Origin: Selenomonas sp. AB3002
GTDB taxonomy: Bacteria > Bacillota > Negativicutes > Selenomonadales > Selenomonadaceae
Direction: 5' to 3'
Assembly: GCF_000702545.1 (NCBI RefSeq)
Contig: NZ_JNIO01000008.1
Span: 1,736,001 to 1,800,000, forward strand
Length of the DNA stretch: 64,000 bases
In this document: positions 44,601-53,333 of the stretch, one piece after another
How the letters are laid out: every line of letters begins with the position of its first letter
Position numbering within the stretch: the first letter of the stretch is position 1
Made by a program: the position numbers and the translations under genes
Notes under the pieces: generated by a model
The model's input: only the letters and a program-made list of their open reading frames with translations
Told to the model about the DNA's origin: nothing
Database searches by the model: none

Positions 44601-44978
44601 TTAAACACGTATATTATATGTATTTACGATATAGTCTTTTAAGTATCCAGAGTAGTCGTAATCATACGTTACCCTCGAAGTTTTCCAGCCACTAGACGAA
44701 TCCCACCTTAATATCAGCCATTGGTTATTTTTATATAAAATGGTTGCATCTAAAAGACGGTATTCACTTGGATAATTTGCAGGAACAAATTTAACTTTAG
44801 CTTCATAAGCATAAGATGCAGCCGCCTCTGTAGGAGAAACTGTTTCAGTCACCACATAATAACTACCATTACCATAGGCACACAGATAATAATCAGATGC
44901 AACTGCAATTTTCTGAACAGGAAAGATTATTGCAAAGGCAACAATCATAGTACCAATATATCTTGCAATTATTCTCAT
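44601..44978 (-). CDS. Secreted small protein, unknown
   Basis: I do not recognise this 125-residue protein. It has a clear signal peptide (RIIARYIGTMIVAFAIIFPV, cleavage probably after VAS) followed by a beta-rich, tyrosine-rich mature part (YYLCAYGNGSYYVVTETVSP and the DATILYKNNQWLIL region). AGGAGG supports ATG 44978. It is AT-rich and is the last gene of the minus-strand run that includes the AAA+ cassette, about 76 nt after the preceding gene, so linkage to that cassette is possible. Confidence 0.7.
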   Translation of the reverse strand: MRIIARYIGTMIVAFAIIFPVQKIAVASDYYLCAYGNGSYYVVTETVSPTEAAASYAYEAKVKFVPANYPSEYRLLDATILYKNNQWLILRWDSSSGWKTSRVTYDYDYSGYLKDYIVNTYNIRV

Positions 44979-45054
44979 ATTAAATTCCTCCTAAATCCCA
45001 TACCAACTCACTACAATAATTTTTTCCTCTAGCATGTTCTAATGGTTGCTGATT

Positions 45055-45285
45055 TCACTTTTGTGTTAGGACTCTATGCAACAATGCTAACGGTATTGCC
45101 ACCCATCCTAATAGCAACGCCCATATTATCCTGCTTATGATGTAGTCACCAGTATTACTGTATATTTCTGCCCTGGTGTTCAAAATATGATACTTGAGAT
45201 AATATATAGCCTTGACACCAGCATATATATAAATAACAAAAATAATCAACTCAAATATGCCAGCGATTGTCTTTAGTATTTCCAT
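45055..45285 (-). CDS. Small two-helix membrane protein, unknown (AAA+ cassette)
   Basis: A 76-residue protein with two membrane segments: IAGIFELIIFVIYIYAGVKA near the N-terminus and RIIWALLLGWVAIPLALLH near the C-terminus, with a polar loop between. ATG 45285 follows GGGAGG with good spacing; the frame stays open to 45318 but overlaps the upstream stop. It lies 29 nt after the zinc-ribbon gene. No family recognised. Confidence 0.65.
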   Translation of the reverse strand: MEILKTIAGIFELIIFVIYIYAGVKAIYYLKYHILNTRAEIYSNTGDYIISRIIWALLLGWVAIPLALLHRVLTQK

Positions 45286-45314
45286 TCTCCCACCTCCCAA
45301 ACAACTAACACAAG

Positions 45315-46511
45315 TCATTTCAAGTTATGATAAAGTTTATCTATTTTCCATCCGTTTTTTGTGTTTATCACTTCAGCAGTACCGCTAAAATCTCTAGTGC
45401 CACCCGGATTATCTACAGCTCTAAGATTAAATGTTAAAATTATTTTTTTTGCCGTTTGGGAATAAATCATTACATCAGAAGGCACACTACTTACTGTCGT
45501 CTTGAAGCCAGGAACCCAACCTTCATATGACATACGCTTTTTGAAATTCTCGCTTAGACAATCATACGCCTCCCTATACTTCTTGTTAGTAATATTTGCA
45601 TGATAGTTATATAGCACCTGTATGGCAGGATTTTGTGCTTCAGCCTTGGTCGGCTTATTAGCTGATGCTTTTTCATCCATCCTGGCACTTATATACTGAA
45701 CCTTATCATCTCCTTTGTTAAAAGCAAACCTCAACAATCCATCTTTATTGTTCACTGTTGTAAATTTATACTCATAAAGCTCCAAATTTTCATATTTTGA
45801 TTTGATAAAATTATCGCCATACATCAAACGAACATCCTGCAATGTAGCACCTTCATGCAGGCCGCGCTTAGAATATGCATGAGCACTTTCCGACACCAAA
45901 CCTATAACCACATTATTATTTACCACTACTCTCACATCATCATACTGATAATATTGTTTCTCACCTTTAGCTTGGAGACTGCGTTCTTGTCCAAACAAGG
46001 CATGCATTTTCTCTATATCAGCTCCCAAATCCAGACCATTTATGGACAATTCAGAGGCTTTGGCAGCCTGTTCCTCTATCGAAAAAAAATTATTCTCCTT
46101 GTTTTCCTGAACATTTTCTTCTACTGCCTGTGGTTCATTGGCACCTTTTCCCGACATATTAGCCAAGAACACCCCTAAAGCTATACAAGCGAATAAACTA
46201 ATAACAATACCTGCAGCTATGATTGCGTTTTTTCTTGATTTAGACTTATCTTCACTTGATGTAGCTTTTGTGGGTTGTACCACTGACATTTGCTGCGTAT
46301 CCTCTATAGATAATGGTCTTTCCAATTGCGGACTATTATTCTCTTCCTTCACCTCCAAAGCTTGCTCCTCTGCCTGCTCTTGCTCAGCTGACACTACCGG
46401 CCTCGGCTTGCCACATGCAACACAAAAATTTCCAAAATTAACCCTTCCACATTCACAAAGCCAATTCGCATCCTTTCCATTGCCACCAACTGCCTTGTCC
46501 TTTGTTTCCAT
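45315..46511 (-). CDS. Zinc-ribbon, membrane-anchored protein (AAA+ cassette)
   Basis: A 398-residue protein of unknown function. Residues about 18-36 are a zinc ribbon with four cysteines (CECG and CVACG). An acidic linker leads to one membrane helix (about 95-118, AIIAAGIVISLFACIALGVF). The outside part has an SmpA/OmlA-like repeat (ELSINGLDLGADIEKMHALF, GLHEGATLQDVRLMYG) and a C-terminal domain with the NTF2-like pattern (YHANITNKKYREAYDCLSEN, then WKIDKLYHNLK). ATG 46511 has GGGGG at nine bases. It is 20 nt after the 160-residue gene. Confidence 0.75.
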   Translation of the reverse strand: METKDKAVGGNGKDANWLCECGRVNFGNFCVACGKPRPVVSAEQEQAEEQALEVKEENNSPQLERPLSIEDTQQMSVVQPTKATSSEDKSKSRKNAIIAAGIVISLFACIALGVFLANMSGKGANEPQAVEENVQENKENNFFSIEEQAAKASELSINGLDLGADIEKMHALFGQERSLQAKGEKQYYQYDDVRVVVNNNVVIGLVSESAHAYSKRGLHEGATLQDVRLMYGDNFIKSKYENLELYEYKFTTVNNKDGLLRFAFNKGDDKVQYISARMDEKASANKPTKAEAQNPAIQVLYNYHANITNKKYREAYDCLSENFKKRMSYEGWVPGFKTTVSSVPSDVMIYSQTAKKIILTFNLRAVDNPGGTRDFSGTAEVINTKNGWKIDKLYHNLK

Positions 46512-46531
46512 AACCACTGTCCCCCATTTCC

Positions 46532-47014
46532 CTAATTAGCAATCAGTGAAACAGTTCCGTCTGCACTGATTGCACGACAGCAATCAGTATAAACCTCTAT
46601 ATATTCATAACCGCCATGAATAGCAATCCCGCGTACCCTCTCCAGACCTTGTGGCAATTCTTCCCCTGTCTTATAATGTTCTATTATATTACCTACAAAA
46701 TCCAGCATATGTACTTCATATGGTTTCCCCAAATAGCATACAGCAACAACTCCTAGCAAAATTCCCGCTAATTCTACTTCAGGAAATTCTTTACTCAAGG
46801 CCTCCAGCACGCGGCTAACCTTTTCCTGATTGTGCACATGTCCACCTGCATCCAAATTGTGCAATGTCTCCATGTATTCTTTCGATCTTCTTTGGCGCAA
46901 TATTTTGGCCATTTGCATTTCCGTATATTGCTTTTTTACTGGCTCTTTTCTTTTTAGGTCCAACGTATTTATTGTCTGCTCTGCCTGCTTTTGCATAAAT
47001 AAAGGTTTCGGCAT
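46532..47014 (-). CDS. Hypothetical protein (AAA+ cassette)
   Basis: A 160-residue soluble protein. The N-terminal 60 residues are basic and helical (KYTEMQMAKILRQRR-type). The rest looks like a compact alpha/beta domain (EVELAGILLGVVAVCYLGKP and AIHGGYEYIEVYTDCCRAIS). No motif or family recognised. GGGAGG supports ATG 47014. It sits 29 nt after the AAA+ ATPase gene. Confidence 0.68.
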   Translation of the reverse strand: MPKPLFMQKQAEQTINTLDLKRKEPVKKQYTEMQMAKILRQRRSKEYMETLHNLDAGGHVHNQEKVSRVLEALSKEFPEVELAGILLGVVAVCYLGKPYEVHMLDFVGNIIEHYKTGEELPQGLERVRGIAIHGGYEYIEVYTDCCRAISADGTVSLIAN

Positions 47015-47043
47015 CTATTGTTACCTCCCTGCGAAATTAAGTA

Positions 47044-48618
47044 TCACAAAAGCACCTTTCTTGTCTTAACACCTGATGATTGCGCCAGTTTTTCACCACC
47101 GATTGGCTTGCCAGAAGCAGGTACTGCTCTCTCTTTTCCCCACTCACGTATAGATTCTATTTTTTCAGGGCTTGTCTGGGATAAAGGAACCACATTATTG
47201 AATGCTGTAATCAGTTGCTCTGGAGTCATAATAAAATTAGGATTCGCTATCGTACGATAAGCCAAATCCCTTACTGTCGACTCTAAATCAGCACCAGTAA
47301 ACCCATCAGTGAGCTGAATTATTTTATCAGCCAAATCCCCACTAAAATCCACATTCAAATATTTCTTCATGTATAATGACAAAATATCTTTTCTTTCATC
47401 TGCAGTAGGCAAGTCCACAAAAAACAGCTCATCGAAACGTCCTCTACGCAACAATTCTGACGGTAACATTGATACATCATTCGCAGTGGCTACTACAAAC
47501 ACCTGTTTTTTACATTCCTGCATCCAAAATAAGAACTGGCCTACCATTCTAGTAGATACTCCGCCATCACCTGCACCACCTGTTGCGCCAGATAATCCCT
47601 TTTCTATCTCATCAATCCACAGTATACATGGAGACACATTCTCTGCCGTTGTCAGAGCATCTTTCAACTGCTGCTCAGACTGACCAACGTAGCTCCCCTG
47701 CACCGTGGCAAAGTCCAAGCGATAGAGCGGCAAATGCCAATTAGCAGCAATTGATTTAGCAGACAATGACTTGCCGCAACCAGGCACACCTACCAATAAT
47801 ATTCCCCGCGGTGGCTGAAGCCCCTTCGCACGCAGCATATCTCGTTTTTCCGGCTTCAATAATTCTTTCTTTTCTTCCAGCCACCTGCGTAGCCCCTCTA
47901 ATCCGCCGACATTTTCCACACTGCGGTCAACGTCTATTTTTTCCAAGCCTGAAATATCTGAAAACAACCTGTTCTTGGCAAACCTTATCTCATCCATATC
48001 AGACTTTTTAATACATTTATTCGCTATTAAAACCGCAATTACATTTTCCGCTTCAATCTTACTGACTCCGGCTAAGGCCGAAGCCGCCTCTCTGATATCC
48101 GAATTATCCCACTCTATCGTAATCTCGTTTCTATAATCATCTATATATTCCTTGATAATGGAATACATCTCTTCTTCATCAGGCAAGCCTATCTTTACAA
48201 TCAACCCCTGACGCTGCAACTGATTCCAAACCGTATTATTAGTCATAATAATAACAACACCGCCAGATTCATTGGCTAGATTTACTAATGCCAAAATCTG
48301 TTTCGATTCGTTATTCTCCGAACTTAAATCCGGGGTTTCTGTCAATACAATTGTCAAGTATTGTCTGCGTTGCATCTGTTCTGTCATATAATCAATTGCC
48401 CCATAAAAGGATTTGTCTTCGTTTACAATTTTTTCTGTGACAATATCATATACACCTTTAGAAGAAGTATGCACATAAAAGGGTAATTGCAACTCTATCG
48501 CCGTTTCCTTTAATATATCTAATGTACGTCCATGCTCAATGGTATTGATTGTAATCAATGGAATTCTAGCTAGGGAATATTTTTTCAATAATTCTCTACT
48601 TTTTATTGCATCACTCAT
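47044..48618 (-). CDS. AAA+ ATPase, Ycf46/SpoVK-like
   Basis: A 524-residue ATPase. Residues 1-230 form a degenerate first AAA-like domain without Walker motifs (TIVLTETPDLSSE, VVIIMTNNTVW), as in Ycf46-type proteins. Residues 235-510 are a classical AAA module: Walker A GVPGCGKS (277-284), pore-loop-like YVGQSEQQ, Walker B ILWIDEIE (332-339), sensor 1 ATAND, arginine fingers in RRGRFDE (391-397), and sensor 2 GFTGADLES. No HEXXH, so it is not an FtsH protease. The ATG overlaps the upstream stop by four bases. It is probably the motor of this cassette. Confidence 0.88.
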   Translation of the reverse strand: MSDAIKSRELLKKYSLARIPLITINTIEHGRTLDILKETAIELQLPFYVHTSSKGVYDIVTEKIVNEDKSFYGAIDYMTEQMQRRQYLTIVLTETPDLSSENNESKQILALVNLANESGGVVIIMTNNTVWNQLQRQGLIVKIGLPDEEEMYSIIKEYIDDYRNEITIEWDNSDIREAASALAGVSKIEAENVIAVLIANKCIKKSDMDEIRFAKNRLFSDISGLEKIDVDRSVENVGGLEGLRRWLEEKKELLKPEKRDMLRAKGLQPPRGILLVGVPGCGKSLSAKSIAANWHLPLYRLDFATVQGSYVGQSEQQLKDALTTAENVSPCILWIDEIEKGLSGATGGAGDGGVSTRMVGQFLFWMQECKKQVFVVATANDVSMLPSELLRRGRFDELFFVDLPTADERKDILSLYMKKYLNVDFSGDLADKIIQLTDGFTGADLESTVRDLAYRTIANPNFIMTPEQLITAFNNVVPLSQTSPEKIESIREWGKERAVPASGKPIGGEKLAQSSGVKTRKVLL

Positions 48619-49082
48619 TTTCTTCTCTCCCTAATAATACTGTCCAATCTGTTCTTTCTTACGATACTCAGCATTTTCCCCGTGCGGTCGCTCTTAGCAG
48701 AGTCCTCCAATGATTTCTGCATGCTCACAATCTGCTCATCTATCATATCCCTAAGCGTATTGCGCTGTACCTCAGGTAGTACATTCAAATCAGACAACTT
48801 AAGAAGGAACTGCATTTCCTTTCTCAAATGCAAAATTGACTGCACAATCATACTGTCACTATTGCCTGATCGTTTCATTTCCAGCTGAAACCTGTCTGTA
48901 GCAGCATTCATACGAAAATTAATCACTTCTATAAACTTCTTCATAAATCTTTCCGCTATGCCTGGCTGCCATATCAGTTCTCCTTGATGCATTGCTTCCA
49001 GCACTTCATTATCTTCCTTTTTCTCTTTAATCATTGCCAGAAGATTTATCCATTCAGCATAGCTTTTTGGTATTGCTATCAT
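48615..49082 (-). CDS. Helical hypothetical protein (AAA+ cassette)
   Basis: A 155-residue, all-helical, charged protein (FMKKFIEVINFRMNAATDRF, SILHLRKEMQFLLKLSDLNV, LRDMIDEQIVSMQKSLEDS). Coiled coil likely; no family recognised. It overlaps both neighbours by four bases (ATGA), so it is translated in step with the zinc-ribbon protein before it and the ATPase after it, which suggests one complex. Confidence 0.7.
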   Translation of the reverse strand: MIAIPKSYAEWINLLAMIKEKKEDNEVLEAMHQGELIWQPGIAERFMKKFIEVINFRMNAATDRFQLEMKRSGNSDSMIVQSILHLRKEMQFLLKLSDLNVLPEVQRNTLRDMIDEQIVSMQKSLEDSAKSDRTGKMLSIVRKNRLDSIIRERRK

Positions 49083-49420
49083 TTGTCTCTCACCCTCCTC
49101 ACTGGTAATTGTGGTGGCTCTATACTCCAGCTTGGAAGATCCTTGGCAAAAACACTTTCTTCCTCCACCTCTATCGTAGGCACGTGTATTTCTATATGTC
49201 TCTTTAATGGCTTATACTTATTTACTGCCACTTGTGGAACAGTCATTCCTGCCATATTTATCTGTGTACCTGACTGCTCCTCATTCCCATTGGGTAATTT
49301 TGTCCCACAGGAATAACAAAAAGCCCAATCACTTTCATTCTCACTTGAACAATTAGGGCATATAATTTTATTGCTCTCTTTCAACATATCAGTTTCGTTG
49401 TCATTTAACGATTCAGCCAT
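49079..49420 (-). CDS. Small zinc-ribbon protein (AAA+ cassette)
   Basis: A 113-residue protein with one zinc ribbon at about 21-40 (CPNCSSENESDWAFCYSCG). The remainder is polar and largely extended (a NKYKPLKRHIEIHVPTIEVE stretch), without membrane segment. GGGAGAG precedes ATG 49420. It follows the 575-residue gene by 14 nt. The same zinc-ribbon type opens the membrane-anchored protein four genes downstream. Confidence 0.72.
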   Translation of the reverse strand: MAESLNDNETDMLKESNKIICPNCSSENESDWAFCYSCGTKLPNGNEEQSGTQINMAGMTVPQVAVNKYKPLKRHIEIHVPTIEVEEESVFAKDLPSWSIEPPQLPVRRVRDK

Positions 49421-49434
49421 AAATCCACTCTCCC

Positions 49435-51162
49435 TTACAACATAATCTTACGATTGCTATCTGTCAGTTTTCTGACATACTGTTCTGGTGTGATTTGATT
49501 TAAGAAATCCAATACATCCTGACTATTTTTATCTTTTTCAGTAAACTCTTCCCGAAAATCAACAACTTCTGCCATGAAGGCACGTATAACCTCCAGCCCC
49601 GTCTCTAATCTTTGGGCGAAATCTGTCTCAATCTTATTCTTCAATTCCACAATCTCATTTTTTCGACTAAAATGACGAATCACGCAACCAATGCCAGCTA
49701 TAACAGCAATTATGCCCATCCCCTTGCTGCCGGTCAACGCCATAATTCCGCCCATTGCCGCTATGGCACCGCCTCCATAAAGACAAAAAGTATCAAACCC
49801 TGTCAGCACACATTTTTCTAGAGCTTTCTTTTTTTCATCTAATAATAAATCCCGATACTTTTCTAACAGTTTCTCTTCATTTTCACCTGCTATGGTATTA
49901 TCGTCTAATACGTCCACTTGAATTAATATTTTATGAGGAATTTTCATGCGATTCTTGGCAATAACATCGTTATAGGCCTCATTTATCCAATCACGTGACA
50001 AAGCAATAGCAAATTTCTGCGTAGATACACTAGCATGTGATTCCTCTGGATTCATGGCCGCCTCTGTCAACAGTTGCGTAAAATCCTTGTGGGTTTCAAA
50101 TAACTTTTCCTCTATGTCCAAATTTTTCTTAGCCCGCTCCTTATCACCCTCAAATTGTATGACCAATTCATTATAACGTTCTCTTTTCTTTAACGGTAAT
50201 TCCTCATCATCGAAATCCGTCACTAAACTATGCAAAATATCATCTAATTGCTCCTTGAGAGAATTATTTGTTGCTTCCTGTTCAAATATGTTTGCAAAAT
50301 AATCAAAAATATGCTCATGTAGATTTGCCCCTTCTAAAATATCCTCTAATACCGGCCATGTGGGGCTATACCTCCGCAAATAAGTATACGAAGATGTATC
50401 CACAGGTTCACGTTTGGCCAAAATTGCCTTTGACCACTGCTCCCTTTGTTGTTCAACGAATCCCGTTTTTTCAGCCAAGTGCTCCAGCCACTTATCAATC
50501 TGCTTGGCAATCAAGCCTTCTGAATCTGCCCCCAATAATCCACTTGCATAAGCATCTAAGATGATAATTGCATTCCTGTCCAAACTTTCTTCATTCTGAC
50601 CTGCCAAATATCGTTGTGCCCATTTCAAACACGCATTTTTACGATTTGCCCGCCTACATACCAAGGCAAAAAATAATGATGTTTTTTCATCATTGCGTCT
50701 AAGTCCCTCTTTTACCGCCTTGTCCGCCAAATCCTGCTGATTGCTAATCCAAGCAGCAAGTGCCACCAAACAGGGAGCCAACCAATACCCTGGCGTGGCC
50801 AGCATCAACTCTTCCGTAGCTGTGCTTATGGTTTCTTTTCTAACAATTCCCAAGTCATCTGCCTGCAGAATCCCCAATGCATGTTCACGCACTGTTTTGT
50901 ATTTGCCAAATTTCTGCTCCAGCTCCAATTTTATATCAATAAGATCCGCTTTTGCTTCCTGCACATTATTTCTGCCCATTTGATAGGCAATGAAATGATG
51001 TAAGTCCTGCGTTAACCTGTCAATATGCTTATCGACCACTTTAACATGGTCATCTACAGTATCTATGCCTGCATCTATATTACCTAAACGTCCATGGATA
51101 TCTTTTAGTTTATTCTCTATACCAGTCAAATCCGCTTGTACTATACCTTTGAGTTCACTCAT
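49435..51162 (-). CDS. Large helical protein with membrane hairpin (first gene of AAA+ cassette)
   Basis: A 575-residue protein of unknown function. Residues 1-110 form a coiled coil (GIENKLKDIHGRLGNIDAGI, then DHVKVVDKHIDRLTQD). The 130-250 region is TPR-like (WLAPCLVALAAWISNQQDLA). A charged helical middle follows. A membrane hairpin lies at about 475-510 (GGGAIAAMGGIMALTGSKGM and IIAVIAGIGCVI), with a helical C-terminus. ATG 51162 has GAGAGG close upstream; the longer open frame (to 51354) reads unlike a protein. Overall layout recalls membrane-remodelling or effector-platform proteins, but no family is recognised. Confidence 0.75.
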   Translation of the reverse strand: MSELKGIVQADLTGIENKLKDIHGRLGNIDAGIDTVDDHVKVVDKHIDRLTQDLHHFIAYQMGRNNVQEAKADLIDIKLELEQKFGKYKTVREHALGILQADDLGIVRKETISTATEELMLATPGYWLAPCLVALAAWISNQQDLADKAVKEGLRRNDEKTSLFFALVCRRANRKNACLKWAQRYLAGQNEESLDRNAIIILDAYASGLLGADSEGLIAKQIDKWLEHLAEKTGFVEQQREQWSKAILAKREPVDTSSYTYLRRYSPTWPVLEDILEGANLHEHIFDYFANIFEQEATNNSLKEQLDDILHSLVTDFDDEELPLKKRERYNELVIQFEGDKERAKKNLDIEEKLFETHKDFTQLLTEAAMNPEESHASVSTQKFAIALSRDWINEAYNDVIAKNRMKIPHKILIQVDVLDDNTIAGENEEKLLEKYRDLLLDEKKKALEKCVLTGFDTFCLYGGGAIAAMGGIMALTGSKGMGIIAVIAGIGCVIRHFSRKNEIVELKNKIETDFAQRLETGLEVIRAFMAEVVDFREEFTEKDKNSQDVLDFLNQITPEQYVRKLTDSNRKIML

Positions 51163-51229
51163 TTCAACCTCTCCCACTATCACATCAGCTTGACAAACAC
51201 AGGCAATTTCTACGACAAAACTGCATAAT

Positions 51230-51282
51230 TCAAACTTCCCACACCATAAAATAGCATTGTATTTTATATGTGGGAAGTTTGA
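51230..51282 (-). terminator. Long stem-loop after the RTX gene
   Basis: TCAAACTTCCCACA and TGTGGGAAGTTTGA form a perfect 14-base-pair stem with an inner AAAAT/ATTTT stem. The trailing T-run is weak on the minus strand. It separates the RTX gene from the AAA+ cassette and is likely a terminator or mRNA stabiliser. Confidence 0.6.
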
Positions 51283-51289
51283 TTTGTTA

Positions 51290-52465
51290 TTAACCTTTAC
51301 GATAATATGTGGGGGTACCATTCTCAAAATGGATTCCCCAGACGCTGCCATCAAAAATCTGGAAACTGTTCATGCCATTTTCCGACCAGTTTTGGACAGT
51401 TAGTTTTCTGTCAGGTGCATACTGGATAACAAGGTCGTTACCTGTCTGCGATATAGACTGAAATGACAAAGAACCATATAGGACAACTCGATCAGCAGCA
51501 TTGCTATTCATAACGTAGTCTATGCCATCATTGTCACCATAAAAGAAATAATCCGATCCTGCTCCGCCAATCAGACTGTCGTCTCCGGCTACACCACCCC
51601 AAAGAGATGAGCCACCAGTCCCTGCCGTGATTGTATCACTTCTTTTGTTTCCTATCAATACTTCCAGAGAGCTATACTTACTTCCATCAATAGAACGTGA
51701 ATTTATGTAGTCACTGTCACTTTCAAGATAAACTTGAGCAATTTCATCGCCAGTACTACTTACTATTTTTACAAATTGATCATTTGTTCCCAGCAGTATA
51801 GAATCATTGCCTGAATGCAGTCCTAAATAACTTTTATAGCAACTATCATAATATCTTCCTACTGATATTCCTGTATATCCAGCCTCCCATTGTATTACAT
51901 CAACACTACCGGTTATAATATCATTACCATTTTGAGCCTCAAAAACTACAGTATTAGGATTGTTGATAGAATTTGTACTATAACACTGGATGGAGTCATT
52001 GCCTAATCCCCCACGTACAGTTCCTCCGCACACAACGATTTCATCATTGCCAGCACCTGCAAAAACCACATCGGCATATATAATCAAATCGTTACCAGCA
52101 CCACTAACTACTGTATCTTTAGTAGTATGATATGAGCTGTTACGAACAGTCCAATTTCTATCATTAGTTGTGATATATTGAGATACTTTATACTTGGGCT
52201 GCTGTTTATTATATGAGGATAAGTCGTCGTTACTTAGTCTATAATAATCATAATTCTTATAGCGTGTCATTTCTCCAGTTCTATAATAACTATTATGAGA
52301 ACTAGATGAGGGAAATGCTTCAGTTATAGACGAAGAAGAAACTGTCAATGAACTATCTTTATAATCTCCATTTGGATATTCAGAATAGAAGTTTACAGTG
52401 CTCCCGGTATCATAATTCTGTAAAAGCGAATCGCTTAATGAAACTTTTACGTATGAATCACTCAT
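51290..52465 (-). CDS. RTX-type (hemolysin-like calcium-binding repeat) secreted protein
   Basis: A 391-residue protein without N-terminal signal, consistent with type I secretion. The first 110 residues are Ser/Tyr-rich. From about 115 on come nonapeptide repeats of the GGxGxDx type: VVSGAGNDLIIY, VFAGAGNDEIVV, VRGGLGNDSIQC, and SLIGGAGSDYFFYGDNDG. The C-terminus (LTVQNWSENGMNSFQIFDGS) resembles the RTX secretion end. Calcium binding outside the cell is inferred from the family. No type I exporter is in the window. AAGGAGGGG supports ATG 52465. Confidence 0.85.
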   Translation of the reverse strand: MSDSYVKVSLSDSLLQNYDTGSTVNFYSEYPNGDYKDSSLTVSSSSITEAFPSSSSHNSYYRTGEMTRYKNYDYYRLSNDDLSSYNKQQPKYKVSQYITTNDRNWTVRNSSYHTTKDTVVSGAGNDLIIYADVVFAGAGNDEIVVCGGTVRGGLGNDSIQCYSTNSINNPNTVVFEAQNGNDIITGSVDVIQWEAGYTGISVGRYYDSCYKSYLGLHSGNDSILLGTNDQFVKIVSSTGDEIAQVYLESDSDYINSRSIDGSKYSSLEVLIGNKRSDTITAGTGGSSLWGGVAGDDSLIGGAGSDYFFYGDNDGIDYVMNSNAADRVVLYGSLSFQSISQTGNDLVIQYAPDRKLTVQNWSENGMNSFQIFDGSVWGIHFENGTPTYYRKG

Positions 52466-52661
52466 GATAAGCCCCTCCTTGATGTTACACTGCGCTTTCT
52501 AAGCACAGCTCCCTAATTCATAAAACCTCAAAGTCCTATCAACCACACTGCTTGTCAATTCACCTCGCATTGCTATATTTTTTTGAATTAGATATTTTTT
52601 CTGACTTTTATGGTTACAAAAAACAACTACAACTTCAATAACATACCTTTGGCTGGACACA

Positions 52662-52904
52662 TCAAACAAAATCCTGCTTCCTACTGAAATCCAGCAGTAA
52701 TCGCTCATCAATCTTCAAAATCTCTGCTACCTTGAAGAATTTGTCCATAGAAAGATGCTTCAATCCACGCTCAACCTGAGATAAGAAATTGCTGCTAACC
52801 TCTATCTGCTCCGCCAGTTCAGCCTGCGTCATGTTACGAGACCTACGATAGTAGCCTATATTCAGCCCTACCATAGCTTTCTTCTCGTCAACAGTTGGCT
52901 CCAT
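52662..52904 (-). CDS. XRE-family HTH regulator
   Basis: An 80-residue DNA-binding protein. Helix-turn-helix spans about residues 15-60 (GYYRRSRNMTQAELAEQIEV followed by SSNFLSQVERGLKHLSM). It has no C-terminal sensor or dimerisation domain. Start ATG 52904. It lies about 200 nt upstream of the RTX gene in the same direction, so it could regulate that gene or the AAA+ cassette. Target unknown. Confidence 0.87.
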   Translation of the reverse strand: MEPTVDEKKAMVGLNIGYYRRSRNMTQAELAEQIEVSSNFLSQVERGLKHLSMDKFFKVAEILKIDERLLLDFSRKQDFV

Positions 52905-53125
52905 CTTTCCATCCCTCCAATGTATAGATATTTACATTATAGAACATTTCAAAATATCTTGTTGTGACTTTCAGTTATAAAACTATCACTCACAGTATCA
53001 ATTTTTCATTTCCAGAAAATTTTTCCCCACCTCCACAGTTGTATTTGCTTATAGTACCACAATCCCTCCAATTTTTGGTGTCCTGCCAGGACACACCTAA
53101 AATGCAGACACAGTATACACAATCG
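52905..53125. other. AT-rich intergenic spacer
   Basis: Between the XRE gene and the terminator of the kinase unit. I see no gene, clear promoter or repeat of note. Confidence 0.5.
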
Positions 53126-53152
53126 CAAAAAAGCCGCTCCGAAGAGCGGCTG
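53126..53152 (-). terminator. Intrinsic terminator after the 34-residue gene
   Basis: AGCCGCTC-TTCG-GAGCGGCT forms an eight-base-pair stem with a UUCG tetraloop, followed by TTTTTTG on the minus strand. Confidence 0.93.
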
Positions 53153-53213
53153 CGCACGCCTGACAAGGTTAACCAGACCTGTATTCCATGCACTTGTGGG
53201 CTAGCCGTAATCC

Positions 53214-53318
53214 TCAAAGCCTGTCCAACCACTTGCAGATGTAGTAGCCGACTACGCTCGCCATGACAGACCAGAAAAAGATTTCCGCAGTAATGCCTGA
53301 TGCTTTTCCTTCTTTCAT
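53214..53318 (-). CDS. 34-residue single-helix membrane peptide
   Basis: Translated by hand: MKEGKASGITAEIFFWSVMA followed by SVVGYYICKWLDRL and a TGA stop. It has a basic N-terminus, one membrane helix (about 11-28), and a charged C-terminus. The ribosome site GGAGAGGTGAGG overlaps the stop of the kinase gene 15 nt upstream, and a strong terminator follows, so it is the last gene of the kinase unit. It resembles small membrane stress peptides or holin-like toxins only in shape; function unknown. Confidence 0.7.
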   Translation of the reverse strand: MKEGKASGITAEIFFWSVMASVVGYYICKWLDRL

Positions 53319-53333
53319 GTGTAGAAGAAAACC

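Noticed and set aside
52499-52711. 70-codon minus-strand frame overlapping the end of the XRE gene
   Set aside because: Starts inside the XRE gene in another frame with no ribosome site and no recognisable fold. It could be a frameshifted former extension, but evidence is too thin.
44601-52904. Prophage or integrative element
   Set aside because: AT-rich island without integrase, transposase, phage structural genes, tRNA or flanking direct repeats that I can see.
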